The translations under genes and the position numbers were made by a program. Positions 48,676 through 59,591 of a DNA stretch of 64,000 bases are shown here, piece by piece. The stretch is from contig NW_017567020.1 in the NCBI RefSeq assembly GCF_001661265.1, positions 124,001 through 188,000 on the forward strand, written 5' to 3'. The DNA comes from Saitoella complicata NRRL Y-17804 (taxonomy: Eukaryota; Ascomycota; Saitoellomycetes; Saitoellales; Saitoellaceae). The notes below the pieces were generated by a model, which saw only the letters and a list, made by a program, of their open reading frames with translations, was not told the origin of the DNA and ran no database searches. The stretch's first letter is position 1; every line of letters starts with the position of its first letter.

Positions 48676-49629
48676 ATGACACAATCGAAAACCCGTGCAC
48701 GTCTCGGAGCTCATCTCCGTAACCTTGCGATCATTGCACATCGCGCTGAGGCCGGTGTCGAACCTGTCCGAGCACCCGTGGACCGCGCGTACGAAGCGAA
48801 GCTGGATCGTCTTATCAGCGATTTGCAAGGACGTGTAAAAGCACGAGGAGAACTCATAGCTCAGGTTAGTGTGCCTGATAGCAGGAGGTGCCAATACTCG
48901 TACTTACCAAGCGACTAAAAGATGAGAGCTGGCACGCGACGGAAAAGCCTCTCCGAATTCCTCGACCTCGATCCAACCCCAGCATCATCCCCTCTCCCCT
49001 CCATCCTCGCTCGTCGCGAAACGGAAAAGACAACTATTGCGGCTCGTCAAGAATTTATCACCTCCTACCAATCTCTCCAGCAAACACGTCAAGAAGTCCA
49101 ATTCGCCGAGGAGAACCTACGCGTCCTCGAAGATGTCGGTCACGAGCTTCGCACACGACTGGAGAAACTCGAAGCAGCGTCCCCCGCAAACACCCGATCA
49201 ACGGATACGGAACAAAAGATTGTAGCGACTGAACAAACATTCCTGCATCTGTTGCGACAATTGACGGGGTTCATCGACACACACCTTGCACCGCGTCTCT
49301 ACGCCGAGACCCGAGGTGCACCATTGGGTACCCTCGATGTCCCAGGCAAAGACCGCGAACCACGACGAGAGACGGGTCAAAGCACCCTCGATGCGCACAT
49401 TGCAGCGGACAAGGGAACGGAGCAGAAGGTTAAGAGACTGGCAAGCGAGATGAAGGAGTTGCTGGAGGAGCTGATGAATCAAGCCGTCGACACGACGCAA
49501 GATGGTTACATTACTGTTGATGCAGAGAGTGTGTGTGTCCAGATGCTTACACGATCTGGTATCGCTGTCGACGATCCACGCGACTCGAGAAGAATAAAGC
49601 TGTGCGAATGGGGGTCAATCGGTGGATAA
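48676..49629 (+). CDS. Coiled-coil protein, possible kinetochore subunit CENP-K/Sim4
   Basis: Two exons (intron 48865-48921) give 298 aa. The middle is a long coiled coil (residues about 95-150 and 215-250). The C-terminus, VQMLTRSGIAVDDPRDSRRIKL, resembles from memory the conserved tail of CENP-K/Sim4, an inner-kinetochore (CCAN) subunit. This is the only specific hint, so the call is tentative; other coiled-coil kinetochore or spindle proteins remain possible. The gene is convergent with the nucleoporin, 58 bp apart. Confidence 0.55.
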
Positions 49630-49687
49630 CCATATGATAAATTGTTTTTGATAACTAGGTAGTGATATCTTGAACGCCCCCAAAAAA

Positions 49688-52600
49688 TCACTTGGGTGCA
49701 ATCGTCTCAACGACAGCATGCCTCTTCATAACTTTCCTCAACTTGGCAAGCTTGACTTCCCTAACCGCAATCTGCTCCTCGTAATCCATCTTGAAACCCG
49801 GCGTACTCAACATCGTATGTTTCACGGGACTATCAGCGACGTCGTCATCATCCATCAATCCCCAAACTCTCCTTCCTCTTGTCGGCGTCTGCGGAAGCGC
49901 CGACCGTTGAGCAAAGGAACGTTGGCGACTGTGACCGCCAAGTCGCACGGACCCGAGCGCCTTCTCAAGTTGATTGACCTTGTTCTGCTTGATCTCCGCA
50001 TCCAACTCGATGTTCTCGATAGCCCTCCTCATTCTCCCAACGGTGGTCTTCTGCTCCGGTCCGCCTCCACCTCCAAGCTTCGCCTTCACCAGGAAGACCT
50101 TCTCCTCCATCGCACCGATAAGCCTCTCGACCTCCTGCGTACTCTTCCTCAACTGACGCTGGAGCTCCGCGTGTTCCGGCGCGAGGTGGTGACCACGCAT
50201 CTTCACCGCGTAGTCCTTGTCCTGTCGTGCACGAATGTAGCGCTGGATTTCGGTCCTCTTGGCTTCGAACTTGATACGCGCACCTTGAAGCTCCTTGATG
50301 GTTTCCTCAGCGGCGCTCTTCTCGGCCTTGATCGTATCGGTCTGCTTGTGGAGCTCAGCAACGATCTCGGAAATAGCCTCTACATCACCCATCTTCCATC
50401 CCTTCTGCTTGGCAGGAACGAGATCGTCGACAGTCTTGTTCTGTGTGCTCGGACCGGTGTGAGCGGACACGAACTCAGCCAATCGGGCGGCGTTCTTCTC
50501 GAGGATAGACAGCTCCTCGTTAAGCTGCAAGAAGTTCCTCTCAAACTCACCTACGACACCCCGCGCCTCGCAATCAGATTCCTGAATGACCTTAGCCTGC
50601 TTGTAATCGAGATAAGGTTGCAACTTCGCAACTTCTTCAGTTGCTTCAGGTGCAGGCGTAGTCGTCTCGGACTCTGTTTGCTTGGGTGCACCAAAGCCAA
50701 AACCGGAAGGTGCGGCCTTCGTCTCGGCAGATTTCGCACCGAAAGCACCAAATCCTGAGGAGGCAGGAGGGTTTCCGGCGGGGGTGGTTCCGAAACCGAA
50801 GCCGGCTTTCTCCGTAGCAGGAGTGGCCGGGGCGACAGGGGCACCGAAAGCGCCAAACGCAGGAGCAGCTTTCTTGGGACTGCTGGGTGTAGCCGCGGGG
50901 GCTGCAGGTGTTCCAAAAGAGAACCCTCCAGCAGGCTTAGCAGCAGGAGCACCGTCCGTGCCTGAAGCAGCAGGGAAGCTGAAGCCCGATGGTGAGGGCT
51001 TGGCTGGCTCAGCGAAGGAAAACCCAGTAGGCTTTGGCTTGTCTCCGTCGGGTGCACCAGCACCTGCAAAGGAGAATGCAGAAGGTGCGGCTGGTCCAGA
51101 AGGGGTGAACTGGAAGGCTCCACCAGTCTTAGGCTTGACCTCAGCTGCGGCTGGAGCAGCACCTGGCTTGGCTGTCTCACAGGCCACACATGCATTGTCC
51201 TCGTTTTTGTTCGAGATCATACAACCAGAGCATTCCCACCCAGCCTTCTTTTCCGGAGCTTTCATGCCAGCGGCGGCCCAGTTGAAGCCCTTAGACGCTG
51301 TAGGCTCCCCCATCGGCTTCTCACCCGGCTTGGGAGTCTCGCATGCAGCGCATATACTGTTCTCGTCCTTGTTCGAGATCATACACACTGTGCATTCCCA
51401 GCCCGCTTTCTTCTCGGGTGCTTTCATGCCAGCGGCGGCCCAGTTAAAGCCCCCAGTTGGAGTTTTCATTTCAGTATCCTTACTGGGGTCCTCGACCTTC
51501 TTTTCGCCCGTCTCTTCGGTATTGGTACTGTCATCTGTCTCAGTAACCTGTGGGGCAAAGCTGAAGGCAGGCTTTGTCTCAGCAGACTTGAACGAAAAAG
51601 CCGAAGCAGTTTTGCTTTCGTCAGGCTTGACGAAAGCAGTTGCGAAAGCAGACGCGACCTTGGGAGGCTTGTCGGCAGTAGCCGCAGCGGAAGCAAAAGC
51701 CGACTGGACCGGGTCATTTGGTTTAGCAAAGGAGAAGGCCGGTGGTGTAGGCTTGTCGTCCGTTTTAAACGAAAAAAAGGCTGAAGTACTCTTGGCGGCC
51801 AATGGAGACTCGGTATTCGCCTCCTCATCCGTGATACCAAAGCTGAAGGGTGATTTAGTCGAGGAACTTGGCTTCGCTTCTTGGACCTTTTCATCCTCTT
51901 CCTCGTTTCCTGACTGATTCTCTTCGTCTTCTGAAAACTCGTTCTCATCCCATTCTTCGTCGGACTGCAAGAACTCGTCCAGCTGATCGTCGAGATTCGT
52001 TGTGTCGCCTTCATTCTCGGAACCCTCTTCATCGTCCACAGGCAGGGCAGGTGGTGTGAGGGGGCCTTCCTCACCCTTTTCTAGTACCGACTCTTTCGGT
52101 GTCGTATCTTCTTTCTTGTTGCCGAACGGGAAGGGCGGAAGAGGCGCGGATTCTGCAACCTTCGTCTCCTGAGGTTTGCTGAAAGCAGACATAGGCGGTA
52201 AAGGTGCATCATCTACGACAACTTCAGGCTTCTCTAAATCCTCAACCTTATCATGGGTCTGCTTCGCTTCGGGGAGAGGTACAGCCGCAACATCTTCCGT
52301 CGTCGCTTCCTCGGATTTGGGAGCAGAGCTGAACATGGGAGGCAGGGGTGCTGGCTCAACAACAGTTTCTGTCTTTTCTTCCTTCTGCTCTGCCGGCTTT
52401 ACTTCATCGGTTGTGGGAGCTAAGGAAAACGTAGACGCAGATTTATCTTCCGCCTTCGGAGCAAAAGAGAAGGCCGACGCAGGCTTGTCCTCAGTTTTTG
52501 GCGCAAAGGAGAAAGCGGATGCAGGCTTGTCTTCCGCTTTTGGTGCGAAAGAGAAGGCCGACGCAGGCTTCGCGGGCTCCTCAACCTGGTTCTCTGCTGG

Positions 52601-55288
52601 ATTAACAGGGGACTGTTCCGTTTCTGCCGGTATTTTGTCATGTTCCTTCGCTGCCTGTGCAAATGCACTCCCTCCGAATGCACTTCCCGTGGAAGATCCG
52701 AATGCACTGCCTCCGCCTCCAAAGGCCGAGAACGGTTTCGCCGGCTTCGCAGCCGCTGGCTCCTCCTTCTGCGCGTCTCCCAAGCCGAAACCTCCGAATG
52801 GGCGTCCGAGGCCCGTCGATGATGCCGGTGCAGCTGCAGCTGTCTCCTTTGTCTGACTCAATCCCATCCCGCCAAACCCAGCGAAGGGATTGGACGCGGT
52901 TTCCGCCTTGGGCTCCTCGTCGATAGGCAGCTCATTCTCAGGTTCCGCTGGTTCATCCTCCATGTCATCATCCTTGACCGGGCTGCCGGCTCTTGGTGTC
53001 TCCACCTGCCCGGCAAAGGCGAATGCTGATGGTTGCGAAGGACCGGTGCTTGAACCGAAGACGTTGGACTCGCCAGCGGCGGCTCCAAAACCGGTAGCGG
53101 GTGCGTTGGCGAACGATGCAAAGCCACCAGCGTTACCGAGCTTGGAGGTAGAACCAAAGACACTGCCAGAGGCCGGCGCAGCGGGGAAGCTCGACTGACC
53201 GAACACTGATCCGCCACCCAAGACTGATGACTTCCCGAATGCAGAATTAGCTCCAAATGTACTAGTAGAACCAAAGGTGGGCCCGGATCCAAGCGTACTC
53301 GTCTGTCCAAGCGCACTGTTTGCGCCGATGGTACTTGGCTTTCCAAATGTGCTGCCACCAAAAGCCGACGTGGGAGTAGATGTCTGACCAAACGCACTTG
53401 CAGGTTTAGGCGGAGTATTGAATGTACTAGGTGTATTGGACTGGAACGCAGATGGTGTACTCGTCTGATTGAAAGCTGAACCGCTTGGGGTGCTGGGTTG
53501 GTTGAAGGCACTACCGGGAGTGGACGTGAAGGCGGAAGGGCTGCTCGCTGCGAATGCAGCTGTTGGCGTGCTGGTCTGGCCGAATACGCTCGCCGCACCA
53601 GGGGTACGCGGCTTCGTAAACGCACTGCCGCCGAAAGCTGATCCTGTAGTGGATTGACCGAAAACGCTGCTTCCGAAGGTGCTGCCCGGAGTAGATGTTT
53701 GCCCGAACGCCGGAGCTGCACCAAAAGCAGACTTTGGCGGAGCACTCTCTTTCTTGTCTTCCTCCATCGACTCCTCCTTGATCTCCTCCCTCGGCGTACC
53801 TCCAAATCCAAATCCCGTACCTGTAGCTGGACTCTTCACGGCGGCTGCACCGAATCCGAAACCGCCAGGGGTACCCGCAACAGGCTGAGGAGCAGAGCCA
53901 AACCCGAACCGGGCCGCAGGTGCGGCTGGCTTCATGCCAAACCCGAATCCTACACTAGGGCTAGTCGGACCAGATGCCGCTGGCGTATTTCCACTTGGGG
54001 TGACCTGATATGGGACACCTGCCTTGACAGCGGGTGCCCACACGACCCACCAGCCCCCAATTCCACCCTCGCTGTCCAAGCTCCAAATCACAGGCAATCC
54101 ACTGGCTGCTTCTGGTCCTCCGGCACTCAACGGGTTGTCGACTGGTGCATCGAGAAGACTGAAGTCAAGGGCGAGACCGAGTGGTGAGGTATCCATACCG
54201 GACTCGGACAAAGGGAGGGCAGCGCGACGAATCTCGTTGGAGATGGTGAAAGTGGTGAGGGCCGAGGAAGTTGAACGAGCGTAAACGCCGATATCGGTTG
54301 ATGGTGTAGCGGCGGTCACGACGAACGTATTCAGGTCATGCCAGGCGGAGGGTAACGCAGCGAAGAAGTTGTGTCCGTCGCGGGAGGTAAGACCGAAAGG
54401 TGGTGTCGGCTCTGTGGTGCTGGTGTATGTAGTCTTATCCTTCACAACACTGACGATAACGTGCTGATATTCATGGACTGGCTCCTGAGGTGCAGTAGTT
54501 GAGTTGTTGTAGACGGCCAAGAAGACGTTGTTTTCCAGCCAGAACAGTGATGATACGTAGACGCCGGGCAAGGATGGCGGTGGTGCAACGGTGCGCTTGG
54601 TTTCTCCCGCTGGGGTGAGGTTGATGATCGTGCCATTACCGAGACCCGCCGCAATTTGCTTTCCTTTCTTAGACCAAGAGATTGAAGCCACACCAGTTGC
54701 AATAGTGTTGCTAATTGTAGGAGCGGGGCTGAGGTTGATGATACTGAGCTCTCCTGTGGTACCCAACAAGGCGACGCTATCGTTTTCGGGATTCGGAGCC
54801 AGTACACGTACACCATTTGACGACAGAATGCTGCCTTGTGGGTTCGGCGGTGATCCGGCGAGGACTTGTTGGACATCGTAGAACAGAATCTGCCCGTTGC
54901 CGAGCGCAACCAACAATATTCTCTCATCAGCGGAAAACGCGACATGCGTAACAGGGCCTCCGCATTCCACTTTGACTTCAGGGTCGAACTGTATCCTCCC
55001 CTTGTCACTCGCGCCCTTCAAACCATCCCTCAGTGTACTTGTCCGTCCTCCCACAAACCCTGTCTGTGTACCAACAACATACAGTCCCTGCTTGCTGATT
55101 GCCAGCAGAGACGAGGTAGCCGGTGGTAAGCTATCCCCCGGCCAAGGCGGGCTCACGACGAGGTATGTGTCCGGCCGCAGTGACAAGAACTCGAGATCAT
55201 CCGTCTCCAGCTCGTCCACTGTGTTCTCCTCCACGGGGTTAGATGAGGAGGGGGCATCTGATGCCAGAGCGGCGAATGGATTTGACAT
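49688..55288 (-). CDS. FG nucleoporin, Nup159/Nup214-like, with RanBP2-type zinc fingers
   Basis: Single exon, 1866 aa. Nup159/Nup214 sits on the cytoplasmic face of the pore and binds the mRNA export helicase Dbp5. The N-terminal roughly 440 residues look like its beta-propeller (LLAISKQGLYVVGTQTGFVGG, ILLVALGNGQILFYDVQ, ISWSKKGKQIAAGLGNG). A long FG region follows with GFGFG, TSTPG-x-AFG and SAFSFAPK repeats. Two zinc fingers, GWECTVCMISNKDENSICAAC and a near copy, lie at about residues 1295-1325 and 1348-1375; each has the W-x-C-x2-C...C-x2-C pattern of RanBP2 fingers. The C-terminal 250 residues are coiled coil, the expected Nup82-complex anchor. The first ATG in frame (MSNPFAAL) is used. 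RanBP2 fingers are usual in Nup153/Nup358, not in yeast Nup159. Confidence 0.87.
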   Translation of the reverse strand: MSNPFAALASDAPSSSNPVEENTVDELETDDLEFLSLRPDTYLVVSPPWPGDSLPPATSSLLAISKQGLYVVGTQTGFVGGRTSTLRDGLKGASDKGRIQFDPEVKVECGGPVTHVAFSADERILLVALGNGQILFYDVQQVLAGSPPNPQGSILSSNGVRVLAPNPENDSVALLGTTGELSIINLSPAPTISNTIATGVASISWSKKGKQIAAGLGNGTIINLTPAGETKRTVAPPPSLPGVYVSSLFWLENNVFLAVYNNSTTAPQEPVHEYQHVIVSVVKDKTTYTSTTEPTPPFGLTSRDGHNFFAALPSAWHDLNTFVVTAATPSTDIGVYARSTSSALTTFTISNEIRRAALPLSESGMDTSPLGLALDFSLLDAPVDNPLSAGGPEAASGLPVIWSLDSEGGIGGWWVVWAPAVKAGVPYQVTPSGNTPAASGPTSPSVGFGFGMKPAAPAARFGFGSAPQPVAGTPGGFGFGAAAVKSPATGTGFGFGGTPREEIKEESMEEDKKESAPPKSAFGAAPAFGQTSTPGSTFGSSVFGQSTTGSAFGGSAFTKPRTPGAASVFGQTSTPTAAFAASSPSAFTSTPGSAFNQPSTPSGSAFNQTSTPSAFQSNTPSTFNTPPKPASAFGQTSTPTSAFGGSTFGKPSTIGANSALGQTSTLGSGPTFGSTSTFGANSAFGKSSVLGGGSVFGQSSFPAAPASGSVFGSTSKLGNAGGFASFANAPATGFGAAAGESNVFGSSTGPSQPSAFAFAGQVETPRAGSPVKDDDMEDEPAEPENELPIDEEPKAETASNPFAGFGGMGLSQTKETAAAAPASSTGLGRPFGGFGLGDAQKEEPAAAKPAKPFSAFGGGGSAFGSSTGSAFGGSAFAQAAKEHDKIPAETEQSPVNPAENQVEEPAKPASAFSFAPKAEDKPASAFSFAPKTEDKPASAFSFAPKAEDKSASTFSLAPTTDEVKPAEQKEEKTETVVEPAPLPPMFSSAPKSEEATTEDVAAVPLPEAKQTHDKVEDLEKPEVVVDDAPLPPMSAFSKPQETKVAESAPLPPFPFGNKKEDTTPKESVLEKGEEGPLTPPALPVDDEEGSENEGDTTNLDDQLDEFLQSDEEWDENEFSEDEENQSGNEEEDEKVQEAKPSSSTKSPFSFGITDEEANTESPLAAKSTSAFFSFKTDDKPTPPAFSFAKPNDPVQSAFASAAATADKPPKVASAFATAFVKPDESKTASAFSFKSAETKPAFSFAPQVTETDDSTNTEETGEKKVEDPSKDTEMKTPTGGFNWAAAGMKAPEKKAGWECTVCMISNKDENSICAACETPKPGEKPMGEPTASKGFNWAAAGMKAPEKKAGWECSGCMISNKNEDNACVACETAKPGAAPAAAEVKPKTGGAFQFTPSGPAAPSAFSFAGAGAPDGDKPKPTGFSFAEPAKPSPSGFSFPAASGTDGAPAAKPAGGFSFGTPAAPAATPSSPKKAAPAFGAFGAPVAPATPATEKAGFGFGTTPAGNPPASSGFGAFGAKSAETKAAPSGFGFGAPKQTESETTTPAPEATEEVAKLQPYLDYKQAKVIQESDCEARGVVGEFERNFLQLNEELSILEKNAARLAEFVSAHTGPSTQNKTVDDLVPAKQKGWKMGDVEAISEIVAELHKQTDTIKAEKSAAEETIKELQGARIKFEAKRTEIQRYIRARQDKDYAVKMRGHHLAPEHAELQRQLRKSTQEVERLIGAMEEKVFLVKAKLGGGGGPEQKTTVGRMRRAIENIELDAEIKQNKVNQLEKALGSVRLGGHSRQRSFAQRSALPQTPTRGRRVWGLMDDDDVADSPVKHTMLSTPGFKMDYEEQIAVREVKLAKLRKVMKRHAVVETIAPK
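52428..52572 (-). repeat. Coding minisatellite of 42-nt units in the nucleoporin
   Basis: About three to four copies of a 14-residue unit, roughly ASAFSFAPKAEDKP, lie in tandem. Unit differences are few and mostly single residues, so the array is probably young compared with the rest of the FG region. Confidence 0.8.
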
Positions 55289-55608
55289 TATGTACGGATC
55301 AACCGTAGCCAATTGAGAATGGCTGATCCCGGTGTTTTTGCTGGAGTTTGTTTGTAGCCGGGGTGGGACCCTCTACGATACAGGCACAGCACGTCAAGAG
55401 CAAGAGGGTGAAGGGACTCTTGGCGCAGCCAGAAACATCGCTATACTTTGTTTAATCTATCAAACATATCTCCCGGTTTGCGGTCCTGTTTGAGTCCCCC
55501 CTTCTCACCGCTGACGTACTGCATACGGACCGCGTACTCCGACCTCGAGCGGTCCCAAGTATACGAACCTCCTCGACCCCAATTGCTCCCTTCAGTCCAT
55601 CCTAAACG
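55289..55608. promoter_or_regulatory. Divergent intergenic region, nucleoporin / PUP1
   Basis: 320 bp between divergent start codons, serving both genes. No specific element recognised. Confidence 0.4.
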
Positions 55609-56593
55609 ATGTCTTCCGCAAAGATTCACGTCCCGAAGCCAGGCTTCAACTTTGACCTTCACCAGAGGTATGTCTCTTACGCCAATGCCTCACTCAAGGG
55701 TACACACCATGCTGACATCTACGAATAGAAATGTCCACCTCGCACAGAAGGGCATGAATGTGAAAGCAACCTCAACAGGAACAACCATTGTCGGCGTAAT
55801 CTTCGACGGCGGAGTCGTCCTCGGAGCCGACACCCGTGCCACATCCGGTCCCATCGTCGCAGACAAGAAGTCCGCCCTCCCTCCCTCCCTCCCCATGCCT
55901 TGCAGACATTCGCTAACGCTCGTGTATAGCTGTGAAAAAATCCACTACCTAACCCCAAACATCTGGTGTGCCGGTGCCGGAACCGCCGCAGACACCGAAT
56001 GGACAACCCAACTCATCTCCTCCCAACTCGAACTCCACTCCCTCTCCACAAACCGAAAGCCCCGGCTCATCACCGCCCTCACCCTCCTCAAACAATACCT
56101 CTTCCGTCACCAAGGTCAAATTGGAGCGTACCTCGTCGTTGGTGGTGTCAGCTTTGATGGACCGAGTCTTTATACTGTTCATGCGCACGGTTCGACCGAT
56201 AAGTTGCCTTTCGTCGCAATGGGCTCAGGAAGTCTTGCCGCGATGGCCGTCCTCGAATCCTCATGGAAAAAATCCCTGACGAGACAAGAAGCCATGGACC
56301 TCGTCACCCGCGCCATCTCCGCCGGTATTTTCAACGACCTCGGATCAGGCTCCAACGTCGACCTCTGTGTCATCGACGCCGAAAAGGCGCAGGTGCACCG
56401 TGGTTACAGCAAGCCAAATGAGCGTGGACGTAAGGAGCAGAGGTATGTGTTTGAGAAGGGGACGACCGCCGTGTTGAGGGAGGAGGTGAGGAAGTTTGTT
56501 GTGGATGAGGTTAGCTATGGGTATAAGAGCGCGAGTGAGGTGGAGACTACTGGACAGTCGGCAGGGGATAGTGCGATGGAGGTTGATGCTTAG
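55609..56593 (+). CDS. PUP1: 20S proteasome subunit beta-2 (trypsin-like)
   Basis: Three exons (introns 55668-55728 and 55870-55929) give 287 aa. A 37-residue propeptide ends TSTG; cleavage would expose Thr38 ([21 protein letters not shown]). [35 protein letters not shown] and [14 protein letters not shown] are the beta-2 signatures, and the C-terminal tail wraps beta-3 in the assembled ring. Intron 2 has an unusual GTCCGC donor followed by a ctccc run, but it restores DKNCEKIHYL exactly. Confidence 0.95.
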
Positions 56594-56773
56594 GAAGGTT
56601 CGACGTAGACGAAGGAAGGGGAGGGAAGTAGAGAGGATGATTACATATACCAATTGCAAGTGCCTAGGCAACAATCCGATTTGCAATACCAATACCAAGC
56701 GGAATAACTCCATACCGTACCCAATCCCAAATTATCCCACACACACCCTCCACCTCTATTATTCGCTTTTCTG

Positions 56774-57778
56774 TCAGTTTCTCCTCCCCCTTCTCCTCCC
56801 ATTAGCCCCAGGCTTACTCCTCGCACTCTTCTCCGCCAACTCCAAACAATCCCTACAATACCACTTCCCCTTCGGACTCTCCTCCAACCCCACACACTCC
56901 AGATGAAACCACTCTTTATCGCAGCCTTCGTTATCGCAGCAGATCATTTCGCCAAAGGAGATGCGTTGGCAGTAGCAGTAGACAGGTTCGTCAGGGTCGA
57001 TGGCGTTGGGGGGGATGGTTGTTAGGGTTGTGGTGGGGGAAGGGGAGCGTGCGTGGCTGGAATGATGTTGGGAGTTGGAGGAGGTGTGGGAGGCGTTCGG
57101 GCGGGGTTTGGTGGTGACGGGTTTTGTAGTGGAGGAGGTGTGGGGTTTTGCGATTGTTGGACGGGGGCTGGAGACGGCGGCCGCGAGTGCGGATGTTTCT
57201 TTTGCGAGTTTCCGTTTTTTGGATGGTGTTCCTTCTTCGACTATTCCCTGCTTTTTGACTCCGCCGAGTCTGCCTTCTCTTTCCTGTCTCTTCTCTTCCA
57301 CGGTCTTTGCACGTTGTAGTGTAGCTGGGTCAATTCCCGCCTCCCTCACCGGCACGATCTCATCCTCGATTCTGGCGTAGTCGTCTTCGATCCGAAGCAA
57401 GTGCTTCTCAACAGCATCAGCGCACGCCGACGCAACCGACACCTTCTCATCCGCACACGGCAAAGCCTCAAGCAACAGCCCCCGAATCTGGCCGAGGAGA
57501 GCGACGCGCCATGGATGCGAAAGCGGTAACGAAAGGAAGTGCGTAATCTTCTGTGATATCGCAGTCTGCAACGTCGCAAACTTCGCGTCCACCTCGCGTA
57601 ACAGCGTAAAATTCCTGACGATCTCGGCCTGTACTCCAATCAGTTCAAGTCAGGATGACGTACGAATCGGAAAACACACCGGTAATGCTTCGATCGCGTC
57701 GGTGAAGTCGTTTAGGGCAGCATAGATCTCGCCGGTTGCTTTCTCAGCACGCTCAGCTTGTCCTCTTGTTGCTTTCAT
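56774..57778 (-). CDS. ING-family PHD-finger protein (Yng2/Png1 type)
   Basis: Two exons (intron 57629-57679) give 317 aa. ING proteins read H3K4me3 and tether histone acetyltransferase or deacetylase complexes. The N-terminal helical ING domain covers about residues 1-130. A basic, Ser/Thr/Pro-rich linker follows. The PHD finger lies at about residues 245-295 (YCYCQRISFGEMICCDNEGC then EWFHLECVGL, WYCRDC), with all eight zinc ligands and the aromatic Tyr and Trp expected for methyl-lysine binding. A basic tail (RSKPGANGRRRGRRN) ends the protein. Divergent from ARP4; assignment to NuA4 (Yng2) rather than Rpd3/NuA3-type ING is inferred from context. Confidence 0.87.
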
Positions 57779-58079
57779 GGTTGGTTGATGATGGAGGGGT
57801 CCTTTGCTGGTTTCTGGTGGAGAGCTCGAGCGACATCGATACGACGGCGCCGGCCGCAAGGCACACAGTTACGCTGAGGGGTGGGACGTCGGCCTACTCG
57901 TGTTTGGATAGCAGAACTGTTTATAGATGACTAATATATTCATAATAGAAGTACTTATGCTCTGACTTACAAACGACCCACTCAATCCTGACTGTCCATG
58001 TCGCATCCCGAGCGCACGAGCCGCGTCGAACCGCCGAGTCGCGACATACGAGCTTTAAAGGACAACATAACATAAAGCA
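57779..58079. promoter_or_regulatory. Divergent intergenic region, ING gene / ARP4
   Basis: 301 bp between divergent start codons. Both neighbours are plausible NuA4 subunits. No specific element recognised. Confidence 0.4.
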
Positions 58080-59463
58080 ATGGCTACGCAATACGGTGGT
58101 GATGAGGTTCGTATTGATCCGCGGTGTCTCACAACTTCAGCTTATCCTTGCTTTCGCGCAGGTCTCCGCACTCGTCTTGGACCCAGGATCGGTAAGTTCA
58201 CTTCCTTCAATCGCAATTGATCCCCTCTAACCGTCTCCCAGGCATGGACAAGAGCCGGATACGCCGGCGAAGATACTCCCAAATCAATAGTTCCCACCAC
58301 CTACGGTTACCTCCCACCCGCCGACGAATCCTCCAAATCCTCCTACATCATCGGGGACCTCGAGCTCTCCTTTCCCCGACCCTCAATGGAGATCAAGAAC
58401 CCTATGTCAGATGGCGTGATCCAGGACTGGGATGCGGAAACGCAGATCTGGGAGTACGCGCTCAAGAAGAGACTGAAGGCTGAGCCGAAGGAGCATCCGT
58501 TGTTGATTACTGAGCCGGCGTGGAATCAGCCTAAGAATAGGGAGAAGGCTATGGAGGTTGCATTTGAGACGTTAGAGGTACCGGCATTTTACTTGGCCAA
58601 GAGTGCGGTATGTGCCGCTTTCGCGAACGGAAAGGCGACGGGACTTGTTGTGGACGTGGGTGCAGGGCAGGCATCAGTCACCCCAGTCTACGACGGATTC
58701 GTCCTCAAAAAAGGTTTGTGTGTTAGCAATGTCTCGTTGACTCACGTTTTAACAATTACAAACAGGAGTCATGCACAATACCTACGCAGGCAACGCAATT
58801 GATAGCCACCTCCAAACCAAACTCTCTGCCCAACAAATCCCCCTCAATCCACGCTACCTCATCTCACGCCGCGTCGCCGTCGAACCCGGAGCACAACCCA
58901 CCCCAACCCTCCGCGAAACGAAAGCAACCCAGTCATACCACGCCTACGCACAATCCCGCGTCATCAATGAATACAAAGAATCTGTCTGTGCGACATGGGA
59001 GGGACCCGGTCACTTTGACGAGCGTGCCTCCGCAGGTCGACCTGGCCGGACATTTGAGTTCCCCGACGGATACAATAACACTTTCGCCGGAGCATCCCGA
59101 TATGCGGCCCCAGAACTGTTGTTCACCACACCACATTCCCTCACAACCCTGATCCTTCAATCCATCAACGCCTGCGACGCAGACCTCCGTCCCTTCCTTT
59201 ACTCCTCCATCCTCGTCACCGGCTCTACAACCCTCCTCCCCGGCTTCACCGACCGTCTCGTCTCTGAACTCCAAGCCGCTGCACCAGGCGCCAAAGTCCG
59301 TGTGCAGGCGCCTGGAAATTCTGTGGAAAGAGGATGTGCGTCATGGATTGGTGGATCGATTTTGGCGAGTTTGGGTACGTTTCATCAGATGTGGGTTAGT
59401 AGGCAGGAGTATGACGAGGCGGGAGCGGAGAGGTTGGGGTTGGTTGAGAGGAGGTGTACGTAA
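58080..59463 (+). CDS. ARP4: Actin-related protein Arp4
   Basis: Four exons: 58080-58106 (27 nt), 58163-58192 (30 nt), 58242-58713 and 58766-59463; 408 aa. Arp4 is a nuclear actin relative shared by the NuA4, SWR1 and INO80 complexes. After joining the two tiny exons the start reads MATQYGGDEVSALVLDPGS, then WTRAGYAGEDTPKSIVPTTYG. FANGKATGLVVDVGAGQASV is the phosphate-2 block, TYAGNAIDSHL follows, and SSILVTGSTTLLPGFTDRL and SWIGGSILASLGTFHQMW close the actin fold. It lacks some actin nucleotide-loop residues, as expected of Arp4. A gene finder could easily drop the 27- and 30-nt exons. Confidence 0.94.
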
Positions 59464-59591
59464 GGACATCATCTAGAGGATGTAGATACCACCGGCGCGA
59501 AAAAGCCAATATACCAGGTCATTTTGGAATCACAAACAAATCTCTCTCATTCAACGGGTATCGATAAAGTACATGTGAGCTACGAACGGGC

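Noticed and set aside
50682-51917. 411-residue open frame opposite the nucleoporin
   Set aside because: Antisense shadow of the Ala/Pro/FG-rich repeats; low-complexity product, no start context or splicing support.
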